A DNA stretch of 47,627 bases from Aneurinibacillus aneurinilyticus ATCC 12856. GTDB lineage: Bacteria > Bacillota > Bacilli > Aneurinibacillales > Aneurinibacillaceae. Every line of letters begins with the position of its first letter. The first letter of the stretch is position 1. The translations under genes were made by a program, and so were the position numbers. The notes under the pieces are model-generated. The model had not been told where the DNA came from, did not search any database, and saw nothing but the letters and a program-made list of their open reading frames with translations. The stretch spans positions 1,184-48,810 of the forward strand of contig NZ_KE952712.1 in assembly GCF_000466385.1 (NCBI RefSeq). Direction: 5' to 3'. Below are positions 1 to 7,842 of the stretch, piece by piece.

Positions 1-243
1 CAACGGGACACAAACAAGGCTTTTCGTCTCCCTTCCCAAGCGGTTGCCTCTGCCGGGCAAGAGAGGACGGCAATAGCCTCCCTCTTCGCATCTACCCAGA
101 TGTTTTGCGGTCCCGACTGGTCAGGGTAAAAAGCGGCTCCTATGCTTCCGTGTGGTGTTCCCCTCCCCTTCTTTACAGTTACAGGGTAGGAAAATATATC
201 TTTGTTTTTTGATTAACAGTCTCTCAAATCCAACTGGAAATTC
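1..243. other. Unassigned window edge, GC-richer stretch
   Basis: I recognise no gene in this stretch. Bases 1-180 are clearly more GC-rich than the AT-rich DNA that follows. Both strands are open here: a plus-strand frame runs from base 1 to a TAA at 127-129, and a minus-strand frame runs from about 212 off the left edge without a good start codon. Either could be the end of a gene that lies mostly outside the window or a degraded mobile-element remnant. The data do not decide. Confidence 0.3.
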
Positions 244-471
244 GTGATTTCGATGGGCTTAAACATACTATACGAGGAGGTCACTATTATAATAAATTCA
301 GAAAGTGATATATTAGATGTAGAAGAAGTAATAGAGATTTTATACATTGGCAGGAATTATGTATATAAATTGCTTAATAGTGGGGAGTTAAAAGCCTTTA
401 GGGTTGGGCGTAAATGGAGAATACCAAAAAAATGCTTAGAGGAATATATAATAGAGCGGTCAAGAATATAA
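244..471 (+). CDS. Excisionase-type helix-turn-helix DNA-binding protein
   Basis: A small protein of the HTH_17/excisionase-like (MerR-fold) class. The core runs from ILDVEEVIEIL through NYVYKLLNSGELKAFRVG to RKWRIPKKCLEEYI, the usual helix-turn-helix plus RVGRKWRIP wing. Such proteins act as recombination directionality factors or small regulators. The start is uncertain. GTG at 244 and ATG at 253 lack a good ribosome binding site, whereas a strong GAGGAGGT at 274-281 sits in frame just before ATT (286) and ATA (289) codons. Translation from there would give about 60 residues, the typical domain size. The gene is AT-rich like its right-hand neighbour and converges on it. No integrase is visible in the window. 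Confidence 0.7.
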   Translation: MISMGLNILYEEVTIIINSESDILDVEEVIEILYIGRNYVYKLLNSGELKAFRVGRKWRIPKKCLEEYIIERSRI

Positions 472-611
472 CCCACTACTTTTATATGTCCCTCTATGTT
501 CCTAGTCTCATATATGGACTGTCTATCAGCATAGACATCCAGATATATAATATATATATCAAACTGTAAGATATCCATTTTGAAATAGTAAGTGGATACC
601 TTACATAGTTT

Positions 612-2315
612 TTATCTGCTTAAGCCTGAAATATACTTTAACAGACTGACTAACTCCTCTTTGCTATGCCTTTCAGATAATTGCGTTAAGCTTACCTCTA
701 TATTATTTATATATAATTCTTTTGAAAATCCCTTTAAGAAAATCTCATTTATTTCTTCATATGAAATAAATCTTGCCTTTTGAATTAATCCTTTAATATG
801 TATACCCTTGTTAGTTAAAAGAAAGCCATTTTTAGCACTTCCAAAAACAGTATCATCATACCCCATTATCATTTTTTCATCTAAATCCAAATTAGCATAG
901 GTAGTAATTATTTTATTTAGCTTAGCATCTGCTTTCACATTTTGGTTTAAATAGAATAATTTTTTCTTAAGTTCATCACTACGTATACGATTATAAATAC
1001 CTGCAGGATCTTTAGTATTCGGATTATTATGGTTTTCCAGATTAATTGATTCATGTTCCACTGTTTGTTCATATGTACATTTAATATTTGGGATAATTGT
1101 AATATAAAATTGTATTAATTCCCAAATTAATTTCTTATCCTCTTGATCAATAGGATAGATTGAAATAAAGAATTTCTCATTTAAAATTACATATTGTGTA
1201 TTTGCATCAATACTATATATTTCATTAAATAAAAATGACATTTTTCCTTTTCCGAAAACATCTGCATGGATTCTTTTATTTGTAATAAGAAATCCTGCCC
1301 CACCAGACTTTAGTAATGAGGAGTCATGTAAAATTAAGGGATTTTCATCTATATCTAGGAAAGCAAATTTTTTAAAGGCATACTCAAACTTCTCAAGCAC
1401 AGGTCTATCACTGGAATAAATAAATGTCCTTTTTTTCCAGGAATTATCTAACAAGTTCAAAGTAGAATTTAAAACATAAAGTAGTCCCTCTTCTAAGTAT
1501 TCCTTTAAAAGTTTATAAACCATATTATCTTTTAGTGTATTGTCAATATCCAATTTGTTATCACCCAAAGCAAGGGATGCACTTACTTCAGATTTATTAA
1601 TACTCTCTACATCAATCGAAAGACCAACGAATTCAGCTAATCTTTTAAGTTCACCACTTTCATCTCCAAGGAGTTCAACAGCTAATTGATAAAATGCCGG
1701 CTCTAAAGGCCAATTCTCTAACATTTCCACACATGCTTCAATCCAATATTGTTCAGGTACATCCCTACTATATAAATTATCATAAATTTGAATTGCTTTT
1801 TTTCTTGCCAAAAAGTCAAACGTAATAAGATTAAGCTCTTCGAAATCTCTTAAAAAATCTAAATAAGCTTGATGCATATGTAATATATCAATATATAATG
1901 ATTCAATGATTTCATTTCTAGTATTTGTGTCTCTATAAATCTTAATCATTGTAGTACTGTCTTTGTTTCTTGAGGCGTGTTGATATAATTCCTTTAATTC
2001 TTTAATAATCTCAAAGCTTCTAAAACTATGTCTAAAGACATATGGGGCAAAATCATCCCTATTAATAGAATACTGGCCTCTTTCTTGTAATTTTAAATAA
2101 TACTTTTCGCTTATCCTGTCTAATTCATTATGTATTTCATCAAAAAGTTTACGTTCCATATCTCGTAGTGATGAGCATTGTTTATCGTATATGTTTTCTA
2201 TTTGTCTACATGCATCATCAGCTAGTCGTTCACCTTCTAAATATAACTTTATAAAAAATAAATCTTGATCATTAAATTCTAAATTTTCTCCCCAAAGCAT
2301 GAAGTTATAATTCAT
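612..2315 (-). CDS. 567-aa protein of unknown function with two PH-like repeats
   Basis: I do not recognise a named gene. The N-terminal half (about residues 1-230) is largely helical and charged, including a segment around ENWPLEPAFYQLAVELLGD. The C-terminal half holds two similar modules, at about residues 325-400 and 480-560. Each has an acidic start (FLDIDENPLILHDSS; YANLDLDEKMIMGYDD), then GAGFLITNKRIH or NGFLLTNKGIH, then a segment ending in an isoleucine-rich strand. This pattern resembles bacterial PH/GRAM-like domains. No signal peptide or membrane segment is seen. The gene is markedly AT-rich compared with the core genes beyond 2.4 kb. It is followed by no recognisable operon partner. 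Confidence 0.75.
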   Translation of the reverse strand: MNYNFMLWGENLEFNDQDLFFIKLYLEGERLADDACRQIENIYDKQCSSLRDMERKLFDEIHNELDRISEKYYLKLQERGQYSINRDDFAPYVFRHSFRSFEIIKELKELYQHASRNKDSTTMIKIYRDTNTRNEIIESLYIDILHMHQAYLDFLRDFEELNLITFDFLARKKAIQIYDNLYSRDVPEQYWIEACVEMLENWPLEPAFYQLAVELLGDESGELKRLAEFVGLSIDVESINKSEVSASLALGDNKLDIDNTLKDNMVYKLLKEYLEEGLLYVLNSTLNLLDNSWKKRTFIYSSDRPVLEKFEYAFKKFAFLDIDENPLILHDSSLLKSGGAGFLITNKRIHADVFGKGKMSFLFNEIYSIDANTQYVILNEKFFISIYPIDQEDKKLIWELIQFYITIIPNIKCTYEQTVEHESINLENHNNPNTKDPAGIYNRIRSDELKKKLFYLNQNVKADAKLNKIITTYANLDLDEKMIMGYDDTVFGSAKNGFLLTNKGIHIKGLIQKARFISYEEINEIFLKGFSKELYINNIEVSLTQLSERHSKEELVSLLKYISGLSR

Positions 2316-2394
2316 AATTACTCCCCCAAGTGTTTTATATAATTATACCAAATATGGACCTATTTACTGATGATAAACGGAAATTTAGTCCTAA

Positions 2395-2437
2395 AAAACA
2401 CGACATGCTTTTTTATAAACATATCGTGTTTTTTTCG
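2395..2437 (-). terminator. Terminator downstream of rlmH
   Basis: An inverted repeat (AACACGACATG / CATATCGTGTT) is followed on the minus strand by a run of T residues and sits just after the rlmH stop codon. An A-run on the other side makes it potentially bidirectional. Confidence 0.75.
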
Positions 2438-2449
2438 TTGGGTTTGCAG

Positions 2450-2929
2450 TTACTTATGGTAAGGTTCCCCGCGATTAATTCGAAACCCCCGATACACCTG
2501 CTCCAGCAAAATCAGCCGCATCAATTGATGCGGAAACGTCATCTTTGAAAACGATAAATACTCATTCGCCCGGTTCATCACCGCATCCGACAGGCCGAGC
2601 GAACCGCCGATAAGAAAGGCGACTGAACTCTTGCCGTACGTCGCCAGATTATCCAGCTTCTTCGCCAGCTGCTCCGATGACCATAGCTCGCCTTCGATAG
2701 CGAGTGCGACCACATGCTGGTCAGGCTTCAATGCAGCCAGAATCCGCTCGCCTTCCTTCTCCTTCACCCGCAGCATATCAGCTTCACTTAAATTTCCCGG
2801 TGCCTTCTCGTCCACAACCTCCACAATTTCCACCTTCGCATAAGCTGTTAACCGTTTCCGATACTCATCGATTCCCTGCTTCAAATACTTCTCTTTTAGT
2901 TTGCCGACCGCCACAATTGTAATGTGCAT
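2450..2929 (-). CDS. rlmH: 23S rRNA (pseudouridine1915-N3)-methyltransferase RlmH
   Basis: RlmH uses S-adenosylmethionine to methylate pseudouridine 1915 in helix 69 of 23S rRNA on the assembled 70S ribosome. The 159-residue protein matches the family length. It shows the SPOUT knot motif [13 protein letters not shown] (about residues 105-117) and the conserved C-terminus [14 protein letters not shown] that completes the active site. I chose the internal ATG at 2929 ([15 protein letters not shown]), the family N-terminus, over an upstream in-frame start. It closes the run of conserved minus-strand genes from the origin; everything to its left is accessory-looking. A cluster of DnaA boxes lies in its upstream region. 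Confidence 0.95.
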   Translation of the reverse strand: MHITIVAVGKLKEKYLKQGIDEYRKRLTAYAKVEIVEVVDEKAPGNLSEADMLRVKEKEGERILAALKPDQHVVALAIEGELWSSEQLAKKLDNLATYGKSSVAFLIGGSLGLSDAVMNRANEYLSFSKMTFPHQLMRLILLEQVYRGFRINRGEPYHK

Positions 2930-2966
2930 AACTTCTTTCCCTTTCGCTTTTTTCACACTTTTTTAA

Positions 2967-3142
2967 AAGTTATCCCCCGTATAAACGTAGTTATCCACAA
3001 ATTGTTGGTAACTTTTTTGTGTATAGAAATCACATATAAAAATCTTCCAACCCCAGTAATGTCAAGGATTTTATTTTTCCATATTTTTTAAATCACATGT
3101 GGATAATGAACTTTGCACAAAATTGCCCACAAGTTATTCACA
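2967..3142. promoter_or_regulatory. DnaA-box cluster upstream of rlmH
   Basis: The intergenic region between rlmH and the CxxH-type gene holds two perfect consensus DnaA boxes, TTATCCACA at 2991-2999 (plus) and its complement at 3098-3106 (minus). It also holds a one-mismatch box, TTATTCACA, at 3134-3142 (plus), and a weaker TTATCCCCC near 2970. The surrounding DNA is AT-rich. This is about 35 kb from oriC, so it is not part of the core origin. It could regulate rlmH or titrate DnaA. The function is inferred from motif density alone. Confidence 0.6.
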
Positions 3143-3188
3143 AAAATTGAATGAATTGCCCTATCATGGGGATTTTTGCGAATTTGTT

Positions 3189-3410
3189 TTAAACTAAAAT
3201 ATACATAGGTTTCTGTTTACTATACCGGCACGTCTCGGGCACTTTCCAATCCGGTAGCTCCTGCATCACTTCTGTTAACAAATATACATCTGGCGCTTCG
3301 CTATATTCATCCACAAATTCATCAAGTGCAAGCTCCATCTGATCAGCTGCACATACGATAAAATGATCGCCACCATTTGCAAGATATTCTTTTTTTGCCG
3401 GGTCCATCAT
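3189..3410 (-). CDS. CxxH/CxxC family small protein, motifs degenerate
   Basis: A 73-aa protein of the CxxH/CxxC (BA_5709/YyzF-like) family, recognised by the core ELALDEFVDEYSEAPDVYLL and by its position beside rlmH. The family is named for a CxxH and a CxxC motif, presumably a metal site. Here the first reads CAAD and the second CRYS, so the His and the second Cys are lost. Start: ATG at 3410 follows a strong GGAGGGG with 6-nt spacing; more upstream in-frame ATGs have no such signal. A further ATG at 3407 is also possible. The gene is separated from htrC by a terminator. Function unknown. Confidence 0.8.
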   Translation of the reverse strand: MMDPAKKEYLANGGDHFIVCAADQMELALDEFVDEYSEAPDVYLLTEVMQELPDWKVPETCRYSKQKPMYILV

Positions 3411-3475
3411 GTTTTTCCCCTCCGATTTCATTTTGTTCGCTCCTATCATACCTTATTTTCCATATAAACATACAA

Positions 3476-3506
3476 AAACCGGGGCATATATTATCCCCGG
3501 TTTCCT
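3476..3506 (-). terminator. Terminator downstream of htrC
   Basis: A strong GC-rich hairpin (AAACCGGGG / CCCCGGTTT) followed by T residues on the minus strand lies between the htrC stop codon and the CxxH-type gene. It probably ends the walRKHIJ-htrC transcript. Confidence 0.85.
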
Positions 3507-3512
3507 TCATCA

Positions 3513-4742
3513 TTACTCCAATTTCTGTTTGGCAAGCGTTACATTCGCAGTTTGTTGCTTGCCGTCGCGGTAGAACGTTACTTTCACCGTATCGCCAATG
3601 TTCTTCTGGAATAAATATTTGCGTAATTCAGCCTGATTCGTAATTTTCTGATCATCGAGTTGCACAATGACATCGTACCGCTTCAAACCGGCCCTATCAG
3701 CAGGGCTTATCGGACTTACATCCTTAATAACGACACCGCTGACCACATCGTCCGGAAGCTGCAACGGATCTTTGTACGCTTGACGCGGAATCGATGAGAG
3801 ATCTACAGGGATCACGCCCATCGCCGGACGTTGAACGGATTTATATTTAATGAGGTCATCAATGATTTTGCTGGCGTCGTCAATCGGAATGGCAAAGCCG
3901 AGCCCTTCCACACCCGCCTTTGCAATTTTGAGACTGTTAATCCCAATTACCTGCCCCGCAATATTGACCAAAGCTCCCCCGCTGTTTCCCGGGTTAATCG
4001 CTGCATCTGTCTGCAGCACATTCACCTCATAATCAGGTTCCCCGTCCCCGTTTAAGTCAATCGGCATCGTCCGCTCAACCGAGCTGATGATCCCCTGTGT
4101 AACAGTACGGGAGAATTCCAGACCGAGCGGGTTTCCGATAGCGATGGCAGGTTCTCCCGCCTTTACTTTTGAAGAATCGCCGAATTCGGCAACCTGCTGA
4201 ATTTTTGAACCGTCGACTTCAAGTACAGCAAGGTCCGTTAAATCGTCCGTGCCTATTATTTTTGCATCCAGGTTCTTCTCTCCTTTAATAAGGGATACCT
4301 GTACGCGCTCTGCTCTTTGAATTACATGATTGTTCGTTACTATATAAGCTTTATCCCCGGCTTTGCGGAATACGATTCCTGAGCCGGTACCAGCTTCCCC
4401 TTCCTCCGATTGTCCGAAGAAATCCCGGGAACGCTGAATATTAATGACACCTACTACTGCATTCTCTACCTTCTTCACGGCCTCTACTACTCCTGAACCT
4501 ACTTCAACAGAATAGTTAATATTGCCACCGCTCGGAGCCGGTGTGTGTTGAGCTGGCTGCTCTTGTTCAGCAGAGGGAAGGGCAAGACCGGGAAGATAGC
4601 CTGATTTTGATAGCGTAGGTACCATCATCAATACGATAAGACCACCAATAATGGCAGAAACGAGCGAGATAAAAAACGTAGAAGCGCCGCCTCGTCTGCT
4701 TTTCTTCTGGTCATCATAAAAGTCGTCACCGTAGTATCCCAT
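3513..4742 (-). CDS. htrC: Membrane-anchored HtrA/DegP-like serine protease
   Basis: An envelope quality-control serine protease, equivalent by position to B. subtilis HtrC/YyxA. Order of parts: a short charged cytoplasmic N-terminus; one membrane segment at about residues 21-45; a trypsin-like domain with the catalytic triad His139 (TNNHVI), Asp170 (DLTDLAVLEV) and Ser254 (PGNSGGAL); then a C-terminal PDZ domain from about residue 300. At 409 residues it is the normal size for the single-PDZ Gram-positive type. Start ATG at 4742 is preceded by AAAGGAG. It is the last gene of the wal cluster, after walJ, and is followed by a strong terminator. Confidence 0.93.
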   Translation of the reverse strand: MGYYGDDFYDDQKKSRRGGASTFFISLVSAIIGGLIVLMMVPTLSKSGYLPGLALPSAEQEQPAQHTPAPSGGNINYSVEVGSGVVEAVKKVENAVVGVINIQRSRDFFGQSEEGEAGTGSGIVFRKAGDKAYIVTNNHVIQRAERVQVSLIKGEKNLDAKIIGTDDLTDLAVLEVDGSKIQQVAEFGDSSKVKAGEPAIAIGNPLGLEFSRTVTQGIISSVERTMPIDLNGDGEPDYEVNVLQTDAAINPGNSGGALVNIAGQVIGINSLKIAKAGVEGLGFAIPIDDASKIIDDLIKYKSVQRPAMGVIPVDLSSIPRQAYKDPLQLPDDVVSGVVIKDVSPISPADRAGLKRYDVIVQLDDQKITNQAELRKYLFQKNIGDTVKVTFYRDGKQQTANVTLAKQKLE

Positions 4743-4803
4743 AGCGTTGCTCCTTTCTGTACCGCATTATCTCATACTTATTATTGTTGCCGATTGTGCT
4801 GCT

Positions 4804-5601
4804 TCATTTACGTACAATCTCTTGCATCTTTGTAGGACGGACGGGCGATGTATCCATTAGCTTAACATGTTCTTCATCCTGAAACCCATAATCCTCAAGG
4901 ATGTTTTTTACCGTCAAACGCGCCAGCTCAGTCATGTTGTTCTCTTTACTGAGGTGCGCCAGATATACAGTCTCGCCCTTCCCTGCCAAAATATCACCGA
5001 GCGCCTCTCCTGCCGTCTCATTGGAGAGATGGCCGACATCACTTAGAATACGGCGCTTCGTATTCCATGGGTAACTTCCCATCCGCAACATTTCCACATC
5101 ATGATTTGCTTCGAAGACATACGCATCCGAACCACACACCGTGTCTTTGATACGTTGGCTCACATAGCCAAGATCTGTCGTCAGGCTTACTTTCATATCG
5201 TTTTCATAAAAGCAAAACCCCATCGGCTCAGCAGCATCGTGCGAAGTACCGTATGATTCGACTTTCATATCGCCAAACTCGGTCATCTCACCCGCTTCCA
5301 TAATCAGCCGCTGATCCTCTGCGATCTTACCCAGTTGTCGATCAAGCTGCTCCCATGTCTTCGAATTGGCATAGACCGGCAACTGATACCGACGTGCCAG
5401 CACACCCACCCCTTTAATATGATCGGAATGCTCATGCGTAATCAGAATCGCATCCAGATCTGCTGCGCTTATCCCCGCTTCTTCTAACAGCTTCTCTATC
5501 TGTTTACCACTTAATCCTGCGTCTACCAACACTTTGCTGTTTTTTGATTCGATAAAAAAAGAATTTCCAGTGCTTCCACTGGCAAGCACGCTAAATCTCA
5601 T
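4804..5601 (-). CDS. walJ: WalJ, metallo-beta-lactamase-fold hydrolase
   Basis: A cytoplasmic MBL-fold protein of the WalJ/YycJ family, 265 residues. The metal-binding signature THEHSDH is at residues 55-61, with further ligands likely in GTSHDA, THE/LGY and ANHDVEML segments. In B. subtilis WalJ belongs to the walRK operon and has been linked to coordination of DNA replication with cell-wall metabolism and to 5'-to-3' exonuclease activity. The sequence here shows only the fold and metal site. It follows walI closely and precedes htrC. Confidence 0.93.
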   Translation of the reverse strand: MRFSVLASGSTGNSFFIESKNSKVLVDAGLSGKQIEKLLEEAGISAADLDAILITHEHSDHIKGVGVLARRYQLPVYANSKTWEQLDRQLGKIAEDQRLIMEAGEMTEFGDMKVESYGTSHDAAEPMGFCFYENDMKVSLTTDLGYVSQRIKDTVCGSDAYVFEANHDVEMLRMGSYPWNTKRRILSDVGHLSNETAGEALGDILAGKGETVYLAHLSKENNMTELARLTVKNILEDYGFQDEEHVKLMDTSPVRPTKMQEIVRK

Positions 5602-5651
5602 AAGCCTTTCCTCTCTCCCTGCTGTGCTCTCCGCCTAAAATCTAATCGCGC

Positions 5652-6458
5652 TTATTTGCTAGTATTATTATTGGAGATAATCGAGTTTTTTTCAAGAGGT
5701 GGCGCTTGTTCTATCGCTCCTGTAATGCCATTTACATAGTGGACCCCTTCCGTATGAACCACCCGCCAGACAGGAGCAAGTACTTGAATATCAGCATCAT
5801 ACATATGACCATAATAGCCGACCGATACATCAGATATATTCTCTCCATATCGAATATATCCGTTGTCCAGCAAGGTTCTCACTGCAGTAAAGGCAGGGAT
5901 AATTTTGCGTCCTGTCCCCTGATTGACAATCTGTACATGAATTTGCCGATAGCCGGTAATTCTTTTCTCATTCACTACAATATCAAGCGGAGCGCTAAAT
6001 ATAGGGTACTTCCCGTATTGTTGAACATACCGCTGGACCGTATCCGAACTTCGTTTTTCATCGAATATATAATCCCGCCCATATATTGTATAAGGCTCCA
6101 GGATTTTGAGCTCCTCTGCCTTGTTTGTGAAGTCGGATAGCTTAACTGGCTCATTAAATTTTACCATAACTCCTACTCCTTGCTGACCGATAACTTGACC
6201 GGTCAACGATTGCAGATGGTGTGCAAAGCTAGTAAACCGTACATTCACATAGTTCATCTGCGGTGTTTCATTCGGAATCCCTGTATCCAATGTGATATTG
6301 CGCGTCTTTAATAGTTCTTCGAGGCTTGATGGAATGAGTTCTCCCTGCGGAGCGGTTTCTATATCCCGATTCTGGCTCATAATGACCTGATAACCCAGAA
6401 ATAAATCGAGCAGTAGAAACGTTACAATGAGAATGGTCTTCGCTCTACTCCAATCCAT
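5652..6458 (-). CDS. walI: WalI, regulator of the WalK sensor kinase
   Basis: A YycI/WalI-family protein of 268 residues with an N-terminal membrane anchor (KTILIVTFLLLDLFLGYQV, residues 7-25) and an extracytoplasmic YycH/YycI-type domain ending in a region rich in VHYVNGITGAIE. With WalH it forms a complex with WalK in the membrane and modulates its activity. I set the start at ATG 6458 (MDWSRAKTILIV), which has a GAGGAAGGGAA ribosome binding site, instead of the upstream in-frame ATG at 6497 that would lie inside walH. Confidence 0.92.
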   Translation of the reverse strand: MDWSRAKTILIVTFLLLDLFLGYQVIMSQNRDIETAPQGELIPSSLEELLKTRNITLDTGIPNETPQMNYVNVRFTSFAHHLQSLTGQVIGQQGVGVMVKFNEPVKLSDFTNKAEELKILEPYTIYGRDYIFDEKRSSDTVQRYVQQYGKYPIFSAPLDIVVNEKRITGYRQIHVQIVNQGTGRKIIPAFTAVRTLLDNGYIRYGENISDVSVGYYGHMYDADIQVLAPVWRVVHTEGVHYVNGITGAIEQAPPLEKNSIISNNNTSK

Positions 6459-6474
6459 GTTCCCTTCCTCCCGC

Positions 6475-7842
6475 TCACTTGCCGAACCCCTCGACATCCG
6501 CTGCTACATAGAGCGGATCACGATCTGTCAAATGAATAGCCCAGCACGGTTTCATCTCGATAAAATCATAGACGCGGCGCGTATAAAGACCAAGTTCGAC
6601 AGATACGACCTGTTGCTTGCTGATTTCTTTATTCTCCAGCCACTTTATTAGCTCTTCTCCAGAGACAGCAACAACGGGTACCCGTTCAAAGTATAAATCC
6701 AACTGCCGCATAGGATAGAATAATTCTGATACATTCCCCCCGGAGATACGGGCAGAGATAATGTTCAAATCTGTTCCCTTCATACTAAACAATGGATAGG
6801 GGCCAACGTACTGGCGAAAACGGTACGCTACTGCTTCCTCCTGGCTTTTCGCATCCACCCCGCTTACGCTTTCCAGATAATAACGACCAGTCCAACCACC
6901 ATGCTGGTTGACGAAAGACAGTACCGAGCTGAGCGCTTCATAATTGGCGCGTTCGCTTGATTGGCTTTCCCATTCGTGTGTTGGATGACGGTACAGCAAG
7001 TAATCATGGCTTCCAGGAATGGAGACTGATTGGCTACCATTCGTATAAATCATTGTGCCGTCCCGTTCGGTTATCTGACGTGCCATACTGGCATCCACAA
7101 ACATGGCATCCAATACTTGTTGAACCGTCAATGGCTGATAGAAATATCGGTAGCGCCACATTTTCTCCCGCCCCTTCGGTACATAAACCGGCTGGTAAAA
7201 TAAAGTATCATTGTCCTCTGCTTTTTCTGCAAATGTGCGGAATAAAATTTGTTCCGACAACCCATCCAGATTAGCTGGCACAAATAGTTTGGTCATTTCT
7301 TCTGGAATCATGGATGTATGTGCCTGGATAATTTGCTGGCTCCTATCAGAGAGAAGAAGTGCATGAACCGCCTTTTGTTCTTTATTCTCATAAAGTACAA
7401 TACGACTTACCGAACGAAAGTCATCTGGAAAGCGTCCTCGGACATTGAATAATTCACTTGCAATATCGGTAGGAATCTCATGTTTATAGATGATTTCTAC
7501 CGTTTTTTTCTTATTGATAATTCCTTCCCATTCTTCTTTGGTGATTTTTATCTTTGCAAAATCATAAAGATACCACTTATCCATCTCCGCTCTTAGTCGC
7601 TTGTACATAGCCGATTCGATGTTGGCTTTCATATGTTTGCCATCCCCAACATGAAGCATTATGGAAGAGGGATAAATGACGTCCGTTACCTCATATTTAT
7701 GGCCTACAGGGTGGGACGCTACATAGTCGGCCGGTGTCAGGCTGTCCAGCTGAGGCGCACTATTCCAGAGAAGGCCCGACAGGATAAGACTCAATGAAAT
7801 AAGAGAGATTAAAATAAGGGTTTTCAGTCTTTCAAGCTTCAT
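6475..7842 (-). CDS. walH: WalH, regulator of the WalK sensor kinase
   Basis: YycH/WalH, about 455 residues, with one N-terminal membrane segment (LKTLILISLISLSLILSGLLW) and a large extracytoplasmic domain. It partners WalI to control WalK. The start is placed at ATG 7842 because GGGGAG at 7850-7855 is spaced 7 nt from it; ATG 7848 is too close to that site. The start lies inside the last codons of walK (stop at 7832), giving an 11-nt overlap that suggests translational coupling. An in-frame ATG at 7962 lies deep inside walK and is not used. Confidence 0.93.
   Translation of the reverse strand: MKLERLKTLILISLISLSLILSGLLWNSAPQLDSLTPADYVASHPVGHKYEVTDVIYPSSIMLHVGDGKHMKANIESAMYKRLRAEMDKWYLYDFAKIKITKEEWEGIINKKKTVEIIYKHEIPTDIASELFNVRGRFPDDFRSVSRIVLYENKEQKAVHALLLSDRSQQIIQAHTSMIPEEMTKLFVPANLDGLSEQILFRTFAEKAEDNDTLFYQPVYVPKGREKMWRYRYFYQPLTVQQVLDAMFVDASMARQITERDGTMIYTNGSQSVSIPGSHDYLLYRHPTHEWESQSSERANYEALSSVLSFVNQHGGWTGRYYLESVSGVDAKSQEEAVAYRFRQYVGPYPLFSMKGTDLNIISARISGGNVSELFYPMRQLDLYFERVPVVAVSGEELIKWLENKEISKQQVVSVELGLYTRRVYDFIEMKPCWAIHLTDRDPLYVAADVEGFGK

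Noticed and set aside
3978-4430. CCCGGG-centred sequences as Noc-binding sites in htrC
   Set aside because: Neither copy matches ATTTCCCGGGAAAT on both sides.
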